Translations under genes and position numbers: made by a program | Source of the DNA: Actinokineospora baliensis | Lineage (GTDB): Bacteria > Actinomycetota > Actinomycetes > Mycobacteriales > Pseudonocardiaceae | Reading direction: 5' to 3' | Length of the DNA: 64,000 nt | Assembly: GCF_016907695.1 (NCBI RefSeq) | Contig: NZ_JAFBCK010000001.1 | Coordinates: forward strand, 7,304,001 to 7,368,000 | The notes under the pieces: model-generated | The model's input: the letters and a program-made list of their open reading frames with translations, nothing else | What the model was told of the DNA's origin: nothing | Databases searched by the model: none | Shown: positions 1 through 8,401 of the stretch, in pieces | Layout: each line of letters opens with the position of its first letter | Numbering within the stretch: the first letter of the stretch is position 1

Positions 1-974
1 AGCCGCGGGGTCACCTTCTGCGGGCGCGGCGGCACCGGCGGCGGCCCGGCCTCCTCGAACTTGCGCAACCTGGTCTGCGCGGCCCGGTACCGGCTGGCCA
101 TGCCGTCGCTCATGGTCGCCGCGCGCTGCAGCGACCGGACGAGTTCCTTGAGCTTCTCGTGCTCCTCGTCCCACCGCCGCTGCTGCTCGGCTATCCGGTC
201 CCACCGCGCCTCCCTGGCCTCGTCCCAGGTCTCGAACCGGCCCGCGTGCGTCCACGCCGTCCCCGCCTCGACCGTGACCACGTGCGTGGCGACCGCGTTG
301 AGCAGCTCGCGGTCGTGGCTGATGAGCAGCACGGCCTTGTCGGACTCGGCCAGCCGCTCCTCCAGCCAGCGCTTGCCGGGCACGTCGAGGTAGTTGTCGG
401 GCTCGTCGAGCAGGAGGACCTGCTCGCGGCCGCGCAAGAGCGCTTCGAGCACGAGCCGCTTCTGTTCGCCACCGGAGAGGGTGCGCACCTCGCGGAACCT
501 GGCCGTGTCGTAGGGCATCCCCAGCGCGGCGGTGGTGACGGTGTCCCAGAGGACCTCGGCGGTGTAGCCGCCCGCCTCGTCGTAGTCGGCCAGCGCGGCG
601 GCGTAGCGCAATTGCGTTGGCTCGTCGTCGGTCTCCATGAGCGCCAACTCGACGGCGTCCAACTCCTGCGCCGCCGCGCGCAGGGGGACCGGGGCGACGG
701 CCAGGAGGAGGTCCCGCACGGATCGGTCATCGCGGACGGACCCCACGAACTGCGGCATGACGGCCAAACCGCCACGCACGGAGACGGACCCGTCCGGCGC
801 GGCGAGCTCACCGGCGATGATCCGCAGCAGCGTCGTCTTGCCGGCGCCGTTCTCCCCGACCACCGCGACGACCTGGTTGGTGTTGACCTTGAGACCGGCG
901 TCGCGGAAGAGCACCCGCCCGTCCGGCAGGGTGTACGACAGTCCTATCGCCTCAAGGTGGCCCACGCCGTGCAT
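1..974 (-). CDS. ABC-F family ATP-binding protein (3' end cut by window edge)
   Basis: About 324 residues are visible and the end runs off the window. The reading starts MHGVGHLEAIGLSYTLPDG. It has a Walker A motif (VGENGAGKTTLL), the ABC signature LSGGEQKRL, a Walker B (QVLLLDEPDNYLDVPGK) and the switch histidine in LLISHDREL. After that comes an Arg/Glu-rich helical stretch with no membrane segment, which is the inter-domain linker of ABC-F proteins. These soluble tandem-ATPase proteins usually act on the ribosome (translation factors or antibiotic protection) rather than transporting anything. The second ATPase domain should lie outside the window, since the family is usually 530-600 residues. 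The exact subfamily (EttA-like or resistance type) cannot be decided from this half. Confidence 0.9.
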   Translation of the reverse strand, partial: MHGVGHLEAIGLSYTLPDGRVLFRDAGLKVNTNQVVAVVGENGAGKTTLLRIIAGELAAPDGSVSVRGGLAVMPQFVGSVRDDRSVRDLLLAVAPVPLRAAAQELDAVELALMETDDEPTQLRYAAALADYDEAGGYTAEVLWDTVTTAALGMPYDTARFREVRTLSGGEQKRLVLEALLRGREQVLLLDEPDNYLDVPGKRWLEERLAESDKAVLLISHDRELLNAVATHVVTVEAGTAWTHAGRFETWDEAREARWDRIAEQQRRWDEEHEKLKELVRSLQRAATMSDGMASRYRAAQTRLRKFEEAGPPPVPPRPQKVTPR

Positions 975-1092
975 GGTCGCTCACCACGGGCGGTGTCGGC
1001 GAGTGACTTTCCGTTGGGCGACGCGCGCGTTGTGCCCGACCGGGCCGCGATGGGCATAGTGGGGCGAGAGGCTCGGGTGGGCGGGAGGGTGT

Positions 1093-1782
1093 GTGGGTAA
1101 GAGGGTGGCCAGCCTGGAGGCGCACCGGTTGATGCCCAGGTTCATGGTGCTGCCCGCGGTCGGGGTGGCGTCGGCCTGCTATGGCGCGGTTGGCCTGGTC
1201 GGGCGCGAGGTGTCCGGGCCGACCCCGGAGATCGATTCGCTGGGGTTCGAGGCCGCCGACCGGCTCTTCACCGCCGTGCCGGGGATCGCGGTGCCGCTGT
1301 CGTACGCGACGCACCCGGTCGCGGTGGTCGGTGTGATCATGCTCATGGCGGTTGTGGCCCATCGGGTGAGCCGACCGCGGGTCGCGTTACTCGCCGTGTT
1401 CGGCCCGCTCGCGGCGGTGGCGGTCAACAGCTGGGTGCTCAAACCGGTTGTCGGCCGCGAACTCGACGACTACCTGGCCTACCCCAGCGGCCACACCACC
1501 GCCCTGGTGTCGATCTTGACGGTGTTCACGCTGGTCACGGCGTCGAACGCGGCACCGGGTCGGCGGCTGCGGGCGACGGCGGGCACGGCGGCGCTGTGCC
1601 TGGTGTTGATCGCCGCCGCGGTGAGCGCGATTGTTGGCCTGCGGTACCACTACCTGACTGACACGGTCGGTGGTTTCTGCTGGGCGGTCGCGGCGGTGAT
1701 CACCGTCGCCGCCGTGCTCGACCTGGTGCCCGGCGGGCACCCGGCGCTTCGCCACCGGCGCGCGGGGGCGTACCGTGCGTAA
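1093..1782 (+). CDS. PAP2-family membrane phosphatase
   Basis: 229 residues with several hydrophobic segments. The PAP2 superfamily motifs sit in the second half: a degenerate first motif (KPVVGRELDD, where most members have a second Arg-Pro), the clear PSGH motif (YPSGHTTAL), and a third motif around GLRYHYLTDTVGG with the catalytic histidine and the Asp that follows it. The family removes phosphate from lipid substrates such as undecaprenyl pyrophosphate or phosphatidic acid at the membrane. The substrate cannot be read from the sequence. A GTG start is used; the gene diverges from the ABC-F gene. Confidence 0.8.
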   Translation: MGKRVASLEAHRLMPRFMVLPAVGVASACYGAVGLVGREVSGPTPEIDSLGFEAADRLFTAVPGIAVPLSYATHPVAVVGVIMLMAVVAHRVSRPRVALLAVFGPLAAVAVNSWVLKPVVGRELDDYLAYPSGHTTALVSILTVFTLVTASNAAPGRRLRATAGTAALCLVLIAAAVSAIVGLRYHYLTDTVGGFCWAVAAVITVAAVLDLVPGGHPALRHRRAGAYRA

Positions 1783-1830
1783 CCTGGCAGTGTTTCCCGG
1801 TGGTGCGGTGCCTTCGGGCCAACGGAAAGG

Positions 1831-2010
1831 ATGGCGGTGACCGACACACCCATCTACGACCAGATAAGCCAGGAGCTGCGCGCCCAATCCGAGGAGTCCC
1901 AAACCCAAGGCGGCAAGCGCGGCCAGCCGGAGTCCGGCACCGGCGTCTCGGTCTGGGCGCTGATCGACGAACACCGCACAACCGACAAACCCGGCCGAAG
2001 GCGCGCCTAG
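1831..2010 (+). CDS. small hydrophilic hypothetical protein (59 aa)
   Basis: A short reading frame begins MAVTDTPIYDQISQELRAQS and ends in a basic tail (TTDKPGRRRA). It starts at an ATG 1-2 bases after a purine-rich GGAAAGG ribosome site, and lies about 50 bases after the PAP2 gene in the same direction. The composition (Gln/Glu/Arg-rich, no hydrophobic segment) suggests a soluble protein. I do not recognise a domain. It is convergent with the ZapE gene, with only 8 bases between the stops. It is called on the start context and coding-like composition; function unknown. Confidence 0.6.
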   Translation: MAVTDTPIYDQISQELRAQSEESQTQGGKRGQPESGTGVSVWALIDEHRTTDKPGRRRA

Positions 2011-2018
2011 CCCCGGTT

Positions 2019-3044
2019 CTAGAGCGAGGCGTCGCGCGAGAGGGCCACGAGCCTGCTGACCGCGCGCAGGTACTTCTTGCGGTAACCACCGCGCAGCATC
2101 TCCGGCGTGAACAGTGCCGACAACGGTTCCCCGGAGACCACCACCGGGATCGCGCGGTCGTAGAGCCGGTCCGCGAAGGCCACCACGCGCAGCGCGACGT
2201 CCTGACCGGACAACGCCCGCACCCCCTTCAGGTGCACCGCGCTGACCCCGTCCACGAGCGCGCCGTAGCGCGACGGGTGCAGGCGGGCCAGGTGCGCGCA
2301 CAACGCGTCGAAATCGTCCACAGTGGACCCTGGACGCGCCTCGGCGGCCGCGGTCAGCTCGGCGTCGGACACCGGGGGCGGCGCGTCGGGCAGGCCGCGG
2401 TGGCGGTAGTCGGGGCCGTCGACGCGGACCACGGTGAACCGGGCGGCCAGGGCCTGGATCTCGCGCAGGAAGTCGTCGGCGGCGAAGCGGCCCTCGCCGA
2501 GCTTGTCCGGCAGCGTGTTGGAGGTGGCGGCGACGGACACGCCCGCCTCGGTCAGCTCGGCCAGCAGCCGGGTGACGAGCATGGTGTCCCCGGGGTCGTC
2601 GAGCTCGAACTCGTCGATGGCCAGCAACCGGTGCGCGCTGAGCCTGGCGACGGCCTCGCGGAACCCGAGCGCGCCGACGAGGTTGGTCAGCTCGACGAAC
2701 GTGCCGTACGCCTTGGGTCCTGGCACCGCGTGCCAGACCGACGCCAGCAGGTGGGTCTTGCCGACCCCGAACCCGCCGTCGAGGTAGAGCCCCGGCTTGC
2801 CGCTCGCCTTGCCGCCCGCCTTGGAGCTGCCGAACACCCGCCGCAGCAACGACGGCTTCTCTGCCCCGACGACCCCACCCGCGAACGCCGCGCACGCCGC
2901 CACGGCCGCCGCCTGCGACGGTTCGTCCGGGTTGGGCAGGTAGGTGTCGAACCGGACCCCGCCGAACCGCGGCGGCGGCACCAGCTCGGCGACCAGTTCC
3001 TCGGCGCCGACCACGGGCTCCCGGTCGACCAGGTGAGCGGACAT
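2019..3044 (-). CDS. zapE: AFG1/ZapE-family ATPase
   Basis: 341 residues from the ATG at MSAHLVDREP; longer upstream starts would run into the divergent neighbour. A Walker A (GGFGVGKTHLL) near residue 110, a Walker B-like LLAIDEFELDDPGD, and a sensor-like VAATSNTLPDKLGEG identify the AFG1-like P-loop ATPases. In Proteobacteria ZapE associates with the division ring; the actinobacterial role is less clear. The cell-division role is family knowledge, not visible here. Short Gly/Ser/Lys inserts before Walker A make the N-terminal region a little longer than usual. Confidence 0.88.
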   Translation of the reverse strand: MSAHLVDREPVVGAEELVAELVPPPRFGGVRFDTYLPNPDEPSQAAAVAACAAFAGGVVGAEKPSLLRRVFGSSKAGGKASGKPGLYLDGGFGVGKTHLLASVWHAVPGPKAYGTFVELTNLVGALGFREAVARLSAHRLLAIDEFELDDPGDTMLVTRLLAELTEAGVSVAATSNTLPDKLGEGRFAADDFLREIQALAARFTVVRVDGPDYRHRGLPDAPPPVSDAELTAAAEARPGSTVDDFDALCAHLARLHPSRYGALVDGVSAVHLKGVRALSGQDVALRVVAFADRLYDRAIPVVVSGEPLSALFTPEMLRGGYRKKYLRAVSRLVALSRDASL

Positions 3045-3078
3045 GCGGGCGAGCGTAACGGCGTGCTCTGATGGTGGC

Positions 3079-3837
3079 GTGCACAGGCTGTATCCCCCAC
3101 CCCCGTTTTCCTCACCCGATGTGGTGGACGACACCGAGCTGGAACGGCTCTACGACTACCCGCCCGCGCTGACCCGCGCCTGGGTGCAGACCAACTTCGT
3201 CACCAGCACTGACGGCGCCGTCTCCGTCGACGGCCGCTCAGCGGGCCTGTCCAGCCCCGGCGACAAGCGCATCCTGGCCCTGGGCCGCGACCTCGCCGAC
3301 GTGATCCTGGTCGGCTGGGGCACCGCCCAAGCCGAGCACTACCGCGGCGTGAAGTCCACGGAAGTCCGCGCCGCCCGCCGCGAGCGGCTGGGCCTGAGCC
3401 CACTGCCACCCATCGCCGTGGTGACCGCCAGGGGGTCGGTCGAACCGGACTCCCACCTGGTGCGCGACACGGTGGTCCCACCCCTGGTGATCACCACGGA
3501 ACTGGCGCCGGAGTCGCGGCGGTCGGAATTGGCGGACGCCGGGGCTGACGTGATCGTGGCCGGGGAGACCGAGGTGGACCTGGGCGTGGCACTGGCGGAG
3601 CTGTCGGCCAGGGGCCTGCGCCGGGTGAACTGCGAGGGCGGGCCGACCCTGCTGGGCTCACTCATCGCGGCGGACCTCGTCGACCAGATGTGCTTGACGG
3701 TGTCGCCGGTACTGGCGGGCGGCACTTCGGGCCGAGCAGCGATCGGGCCGACGGGGGTACCGGTGGCGCTGTCGCTGGCCTCGGTGCTCACGGACGAGGG
3801 ATTCCTGATGCTGCGCTACCGGCGGCAGAAGGACTGA
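3079..3837 (+). CDS. pyrimidine reductase family protein (RibD C-terminal / DHFR-like fold)
   Basis: 252 residues from the GTG at VHRLYPPPPF; no in-frame ATG is nearby. Conserved features of the RibD C-terminal reductase fold are visible: WVQTNFVTSTDGAVSVDGRS near residue 40, an NADPH-site-like VILVGWGTAQAEHYRG, and NCEGGPTLLGSLIAADLVDQ near residue 190. The family reduces the ribosyl side chain of deaminated pyrimidine intermediates in riboflavin synthesis, but many stand-alone actinobacterial members have unknown substrates. No other riboflavin gene is nearby. Its last 50 bases overlap the 3' end of the convergent DinB-like gene. Confidence 0.8.
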   Translation: MHRLYPPPPFSSPDVVDDTELERLYDYPPALTRAWVQTNFVTSTDGAVSVDGRSAGLSSPGDKRILALGRDLADVILVGWGTAQAEHYRGVKSTEVRAARRERLGLSPLPPIAVVTARGSVEPDSHLVRDTVVPPLVITTELAPESRRSELADAGADVIVAGETEVDLGVALAELSARGLRRVNCEGGPTLLGSLIAADLVDQMCLTVSPVLAGGTSGRAAIGPTGVPVALSLASVLTDEGFLMLRYRRQKD

Positions 3838-4378
3838 ACACCTCCGCGATCCGCTCGATCTCCGCGCGCCTGGCCTCCCGCTTGGCGACATCGGAGGCGC
3901 TGGGTGGAGCGGTTTCGGCTCCCACCGCGCCGTCGAGGTGTTCTCGGAGGATGTCGGCGTGGCCTGCGTGTCTGCTGGTTTCGGTGAGCAGGTGGATGAG
4001 GACCTTGAACAGGGTCACGTCGGGGCTGGGCCACCACGGCACGTGGCCGGGGGCGTCGAGGGCGAGGGCGGTGATCGTCGCGTCCGCGTGGGCCCAGACC
4101 CGCCGGTACAGGTCGGTGATCTCGGCGCGGGTCTCGTGCTCGGTGGCCCACATGTCGGCGCCCGGCGAGGGCAGGGGTTCGGGGAACGGGCGCGCGAACA
4201 CCTCGCCGAGGTAGCGGGCCTCCCAGGTCGCGAGGTGCTTGACCAGGCCGAGCAGGTTCGTCCCGGTGCCGGTCATCGGGCGGCGCAGGTCGTGGTCGCC
4301 GAGGCCGTCGAGCTTGGCGAGCACCGCGGCTCGGACCTCGCGCAATTCGTCGTGCAGGTGGGTCTTGGTGCTGGTCAC
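3788..4378 (-). CDS. DinB-like / DUF664 family protein
   Basis: 196 residues. It has the metal-site layout of the DinB four-helix bundle: an early histidine in LLGLVKHLATWEARYLGEV, and the later helix LIHLLTETSRHAGHADILRE with two more histidines. Members include mycothiol- or bacillithiol-dependent transferases and many uncharacterised proteins. I infer a metal-dependent thiol transferase or detoxification role only from the family. The C-terminal tail (SAAGSAASGIPRP) is low-complexity and is encoded in the 50-base overlap with the convergent reductase gene. Confidence 0.8.
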   Translation of the reverse strand: MTSTKTHLHDELREVRAAVLAKLDGLGDHDLRRPMTGTGTNLLGLVKHLATWEARYLGEVFARPFPEPLPSPGADMWATEHETRAEITDLYRRVWAHADATITALALDAPGHVPWWPSPDVTLFKVLIHLLTETSRHAGHADILREHLDGAVGAETAPPSASDVAKREARRAEIERIAEVFSPSAAGSAASGIPRP

Positions 4379-4428
4379 CCGGCCGAGCCTGCCCCAACCG
4401 GCGGCGCGACGGGCTCTGACGGGGCAAG

Positions 4429-5526
4429 ATGGCGGGCGTGGCGCTACCGCTGACCCCGCCGGTCCAACCGATGCTGGCCAAGCCCGCGAAGTCCATCCCG
4501 GACGGAGCAGGGCTGGTGTTCGAGCCCAAGTGGGACGGTTTCCGCTGCCTGGTGTTCCGCGACGGGCCGGAGATCACGCTGCAGTCGCGGTCGGGCAAGC
4601 CGCTCAACCGGTACTTCCCGGAGGCGGAGGTGGCGTTGCGCGCCGCCCTGCCGGACCGGGTGGTGATCGACGGTGAGCTGGTCGTCGACCTCGACGGCAG
4701 GCTCGACTTCGACGCCCTCGCCGAGCGCATCCACCCGGCGGCCAGCCGGGTCACCATGCTCGCCGAGAAGACCCCGTCCCGGTTCATCGCCTTCGACCTG
4801 CTCGCCCTCGACGACGACCTGTTCCTCGAGTCGTCCGGCTACGACCGCAGGCGGCTGCTGGAGAACGCGGTCACCCCGACCGACCGGGTGCACCTGACCC
4901 CGGCGACCATGGACGCCGCGCTGGCCAGGCAGTGGTTCACCATCTTCGAGGGCGCCGGGCTCGACGGCGTGATGGGCAAACCGGCGGGCGGGCCGTACAC
5001 GCCGAACAAGCGGACCATGCTCAAGTTCAAGCACTCCCGCACCGCCGACTGCGTGGTGTCCGGCCTGCGCTGGCACAAGGGCAGCACCCCCGGCGAGGCG
5101 GTCGGCTCCCTCATGCTCGGCCTCTACGACCGCTCCGGCGGCCTCAACCACGTCGGGGTCGTCGGCTCCTTCACCGTCGCCAACCGCCGCGCCCTCGCCG
5201 CCGAACTGGCCGACCTGATGGTCGGCGGCGGCTCCAACCACCCCTGGGTCAGCGGCGCGCAGACCGACCAGGCCCGGGTCCCCGGCGCGATCAGCCGCTG
5301 GCGCACCACCGAACAACCCTGGGTCCCGCTACGCCTCGAACGAGTCGTCGAAGTCGCCTACGAACACACCGAAGGCGGCTACCCGAGCCGGTTCCGCCAC
5401 ACGGCCCAGTTCATCCGCTGGCGCCCGGACCGCACCCCGGACTCGTGCACGTACGAACAGCTGGAAGAACCCGCCAACTACGACCTGTCCTCGGTCCTGC
5501 GCGGCGAGGTCAAGGCCCGCAGCTAA
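4429..5526 (+). CDS. ligC: ATP-dependent DNA ligase, LigC type
   Basis: 365 residues. The adenylation motif is EPKWDGFRC, with the nucleophile Lys at about residue 34. Further ligase motifs follow (VVIDGELVV, a nucleotidyltransferase lysine in LKFKHSRTADCVV), and then an OB-fold C-terminal domain. The size and the lack of polymerase or nuclease domains match actinobacterial LigC, which seals nicks in DNA repair, notably base excision repair. A separate LigD-type polymerase domain lies about 4 kb downstream on the other strand. No Ku gene is in the window. The start MAGVALPL is the first ATG after the DinB-like gene, which diverges from it. Confidence 0.9.
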   Translation: MAGVALPLTPPVQPMLAKPAKSIPDGAGLVFEPKWDGFRCLVFRDGPEITLQSRSGKPLNRYFPEAEVALRAALPDRVVIDGELVVDLDGRLDFDALAERIHPAASRVTMLAEKTPSRFIAFDLLALDDDLFLESSGYDRRRLLENAVTPTDRVHLTPATMDAALARQWFTIFEGAGLDGVMGKPAGGPYTPNKRTMLKFKHSRTADCVVSGLRWHKGSTPGEAVGSLMLGLYDRSGGLNHVGVVGSFTVANRRALAAELADLMVGGGSNHPWVSGAQTDQARVPGAISRWRTTEQPWVPLRLERVVEVAYEHTEGGYPSRFRHTAQFIRWRPDRTPDSCTYEQLEEPANYDLSSVLRGEVKARS

Positions 5527-5530
5527 CCCG

Positions 5531-5850
5531 CGATCACGGCGGGCAGACGGTGCCATCGCGCGGGACCGTGCCGTCCAGGAGGAGGGCTTGGGCGGCTTCA
5601 GCGGCGCGGGGAACTACCCGGCGCACCGTGCCCGATACGCCGCCGGAGATCGGGCTGCCGCCGCCAACCGCCGGTCAGCGGCGTGGAAACCGCCCCGATC
5701 ACGGTGGGCAGACGGTGCCATCCCGCAGGACGGTGCCGTCAAAAGAAGGGGCTCCAGGGCCCAGGACCGCGCAGCCCCAAGGCATCATGTCCGCTGCCCA
5801 GCCAGGAGATCAGCAAGGCCGTCGCCAACTGCACATAGGTGCCGTCAAGC
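5531..5850 (-). pseudogene. two decayed partial copies of the downstream hydrolase gene's 3' end
   Basis: The intergenic stretch between ligC and the TAP-like hydrolase is not random. Segments starting at about 5531 and 5697 both resemble the last 100-150 bases of the hydrolase gene (from 5871). All three share the block GATCACGG(C/T)GGGCAGACGG and the sequence encoding the terminal VPRDGTVCPP peptide. The second copy also keeps the block encoding the SWQGTG region (around CCAGGAGATCAGCA). Both copies carry substitutions and indels and have no open frame. They look like leftovers of tandem duplication or of lost paralogues. They are arranged head-to-tail on the same strand as the intact gene. 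Confidence 0.7.
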
Positions 5851-5867
5851 GAGCCGTGGCAGCCAGA

Positions 5868-7403
5868 TCACGGCGGGCAGACGGTGCCGTCGCGCGGGAC
5901 CGTGCCGTCAAGGAGGAAGGCTTGGGCGGCTTCCGTCGCGCAGGGTGAGTAGCCCAGTGCGCCGTGTCCCGTGCCCTGCCAGGAGATCAGCACTGCTGTC
6001 GCCAGCTGCTGTGCCGCTCGTTCGGTGCCGCTGAGCGGAGTAAGTGGGTCGACTGCGGTGGCCAGGACCACCAGCGGTGGGGCTGTGCGGGCGGTGGCCG
6101 TGGGCACCGGGTGGGAGGGGACGGGCCAGGGGCTGCAGACGGCTAGCCATTCGGCGGTGAGGGCGCCGAAGAGGGGGTAGCGGGTGTTCCAGTCCTTTGA
6201 GGCCGCGGTCAGCGCCTCTGTGGACAGTCGCGACTTGGTGTCGTTGCAGCGGGTCACCAGGGTGGCGTCGAAGGTCGCGGGCACGTCCTCTGACTCCAGC
6301 ACCAGCGGTGTGACCGCCGCGGCCAGCCGGGTCGGGTCGCCGCTGCGGGCGTTGGCCAGGGCTACGGCCAGGGACGGCCAGTTGGCGCGGTCGGCGAGGC
6401 CGTGTTGGACGGCGCGCAGGACGAGGCCGGGGGTCAGGTCGATGTCGTCGGTGACGAGGGGGGAGCTGGCGGCTCGGTCCAGGATCTCGGTGAGGGCCTG
6501 CCGGGCGTTGGCGCCCAGTTCGCACGCCCGCTTCGCGCAGTCGTCGGCGAACGCCGCGAAGGTCGCGTCCGCCCCGGCGGCCACGCCCTCCAGCGCGACC
6601 ACGGCGTCCTCGTTCGGGTCCGGTGCGCCGTCGAGCACCATCCGGCCGACACGGTCGGGGTAGCGCTCGGCGTAGACCGACAGCACCCGCGACCCCTCGC
6701 CGTGGCCGATCGCGTGCAGCTTGTCCATGCCCAGGCTGATCCGCAGCGATTCGACGTCGCCCGCGGTGCGCCAGGTGTCGATGGCGGGCAGTCGCGTCTC
6801 GAGCGCGATCGAGCACTGCTGGCCCGCTGTGCGCGCCTGGTCGACCAGGCCTTCGAGGTCCAGGGCCCGCGGGTCGGCGTCGAGCAGGCCGAAGCGGACC
6901 TCCTCGGGCACGCAGCGCACCGGGTCGGAACTGCCCGTCCCCCGGCGGTCGAGGCCGACCAGGGAGAACTTGGCCAGCAGGTCCGGTGGCAGCTTGGCGG
7001 CCAGCGCGGCGGCGTAGTGGGTGCCGGGGAGGCCGTCGACCTCGTTGACCACCACGAGCGGGATCGGTCCGGTGCCCGCGCGCAGCGCCTGCAGCCGGAT
7101 CCCGCCCCGGCCGGGCGCGTACGGGGAGTCCAGTGTCCCGGTGACCTTCCCGCAGGTCAGATCGATGCCTGGGGTGGTCGTGATGCCCTGGAGGACCTCG
7201 GGTGAGCACGGCCCCCAGATGCTGCGCCCCGGGTTCGGCTGGTTCAGCGGCGGCAGCGGCGCGGGGCCTGGCTCGGAGCTCGCGGTGGTGACCGGTTGGC
7301 CACCGCCGTCGTTGACGACGATCCCCGGTCGCACCGACGGACCCGCCGTGCAGGCGGCGAGCAGGACGAGCGGCAGCAGGACGACACCGCGACCAACCCT
7401 CAC
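5868..7403 (-). CDS. TAP-like alpha/beta-hydrolase lipoprotein lacking the nucleophile serine
   Basis: 511 residues from a GTG (VRVGRGVVLL). A lipobox LLAAC places the lipid-bearing Cys at residue 18, so the protein is probably exported and membrane-anchored. The fold matches the tripeptidyl-aminopeptidase-like hydrolases: LVGLDRRGTGSSDP (oxyanion region), the elbow near 230-240, and a C-terminal TAP-like domain with the Asp of AVDPLTPL (about 452) and the His of GTGHGALGYS (about 480). The elbow, usually GxSxG, reads G-H-G-E-G: Gly at about residue 235 replaces Ser. A Ser follows three residues later but is out of register. The protein may be catalytically dead or use another residue. The longer in-frame start upstream would remove the signal sequence and is rejected. 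Confidence 0.85.
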   Translation of the reverse strand: MRVGRGVVLLPLVLLAACTAGPSVRPGIVVNDGGGQPVTTASSEPGPAPLPPLNQPNPGRSIWGPCSPEVLQGITTTPGIDLTCGKVTGTLDSPYAPGRGGIRLQALRAGTGPIPLVVVNEVDGLPGTHYAAALAAKLPPDLLAKFSLVGLDRRGTGSSDPVRCVPEEVRFGLLDADPRALDLEGLVDQARTAGQQCSIALETRLPAIDTWRTAGDVESLRISLGMDKLHAIGHGEGSRVLSVYAERYPDRVGRMVLDGAPDPNEDAVVALEGVAAGADATFAAFADDCAKRACELGANARQALTEILDRAASSPLVTDDIDLTPGLVLRAVQHGLADRANWPSLAVALANARSGDPTRLAAAVTPLVLESEDVPATFDATLVTRCNDTKSRLSTEALTAASKDWNTRYPLFGALTAEWLAVCSPWPVPSHPVPTATARTAPPLVVLATAVDPLTPLSGTERAAQQLATAVLISWQGTGHGALGYSPCATEAAQAFLLDGTVPRDGTVCPP

Positions 7404-7519
7404 GCCCGCGCCATCCCTCTCCCTCGCCGATCCGACTCCCCCACCTTCGCACGCCGTGGGTGAGAACCCGGTGAACGCCCCGCCACCAGGGCAATCGGGC
7501 CGCGGGTAGCTTTGCGCGC

Positions 7520-8383
7520 ATGGGGGCGACGACGCGGTGGGACCTGGCGGGCAGAACACCGGCGGTACCGCCGACGGTGCGCGTGCTGGTGGCCATCGTC
7601 AGCGTCCAGGTCGGGGCGGCGCTGGCCAAGCAGCTGTTCGCGGTGGCGGGCACGGCGGGCGCGGTGACGCTGCGGTTGGTGTTGGCCGCGACGGTGCTGG
7701 TGCTGCTGTGGCGGCCGTCGATCAGGGCCAACCGGGGCGCGATCCCGGTGATCCTGGCCTACGGCGTGGTGCTGGGTGTCATGAACCTGTGCTTCTACGC
7801 CGCGATCGAGCGGATCCCCCTGGGCATCGCGGTGACCGTGGAGTTCCTGGGCCCGCTGGCGGTCGCGCTCGGCGGGTCGCGGCGGTTGCTGGACGCGCTG
7901 TGGGCGCTGCTGGCGGGGGCGGGCGTGGTCCTGCTGGCCAACACCGGCGGGGACGTGTCGGTGGTGGGGCTGCTGCTCGCCCTCGCCGCGGGCGTCTGCT
8001 GGGCCGGGTACATCCTGCTCAGCGCCGCGTTGGGCAGCCGGACCGAGGACGGGTCGGGGCTGGCGCTGGCGGCGGTGGTGTCGGGGCTGCTGGTGGCGCC
8101 GTTCGGGATCGCGGACGCGGGGGCGGCGTTGCTGCAGCCGTGGGTGCTGGCGGCGGGCCTCGGGGTGGCGCTGATGTCGTCGGTGATCCCCTACTCGCTG
8201 GAGCTCACCGCGCTGCGCACCATGCCGCCCCGGGTGTTCGGCGTGTTGATGAGCCTCGAACCGGCGGTCGCCGCGCTCGCCGGGCTGGTGGTGCTCGGCG
8301 AGGCGCTGCGGCTGCCGCAGTGGATCGCGGTCGGGTGCGTGGTCGTCGCGTCGGCCGGGGCGACCAGGTACCGCCGCGAGTGA
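7520..8383 (+). CDS. EamA-family transporter, RhtA-like
   Basis: 287 residues of almost continuous hydrophobic segments, about ten predicted helices in two repeats of the drug/metabolite transporter type. Diagnostic stretches are VEFLGPLAVAL in the first half and FGVLMSLEPAVAALAGLVVLGE in the second, typical of the RhtA threonine/homoserine exporter branch. It probably exports amino acids or related small molecules across the cytoplasmic membrane. It diverges from the hydrolase gene, with 116 bases between the two starts for both promoters. Confidence 0.85.
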   Translation: MGATTRWDLAGRTPAVPPTVRVLVAIVSVQVGAALAKQLFAVAGTAGAVTLRLVLAATVLVLLWRPSIRANRGAIPVILAYGVVLGVMNLCFYAAIERIPLGIAVTVEFLGPLAVALGGSRRLLDALWALLAGAGVVLLANTGGDVSVVGLLLALAAGVCWAGYILLSAALGSRTEDGSGLALAAVVSGLLVAPFGIADAGAALLQPWVLAAGLGVALMSSVIPYSLELTALRTMPPRVFGVLMSLEPAVAALAGLVVLGEALRLPQWIAVGCVVVASAGATRYRRE

Positions 8384-8401
8384 ACCGACCACAGTGGACG
8401 G

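Noticed and set aside
1387..3084. 565-residue frame on the minus strand
   Set aside because: It is a shadow of the ZapE and PAP2 genes: Arg/Gly-rich, no motif, and it overlaps better-supported genes with real motifs on both strands.
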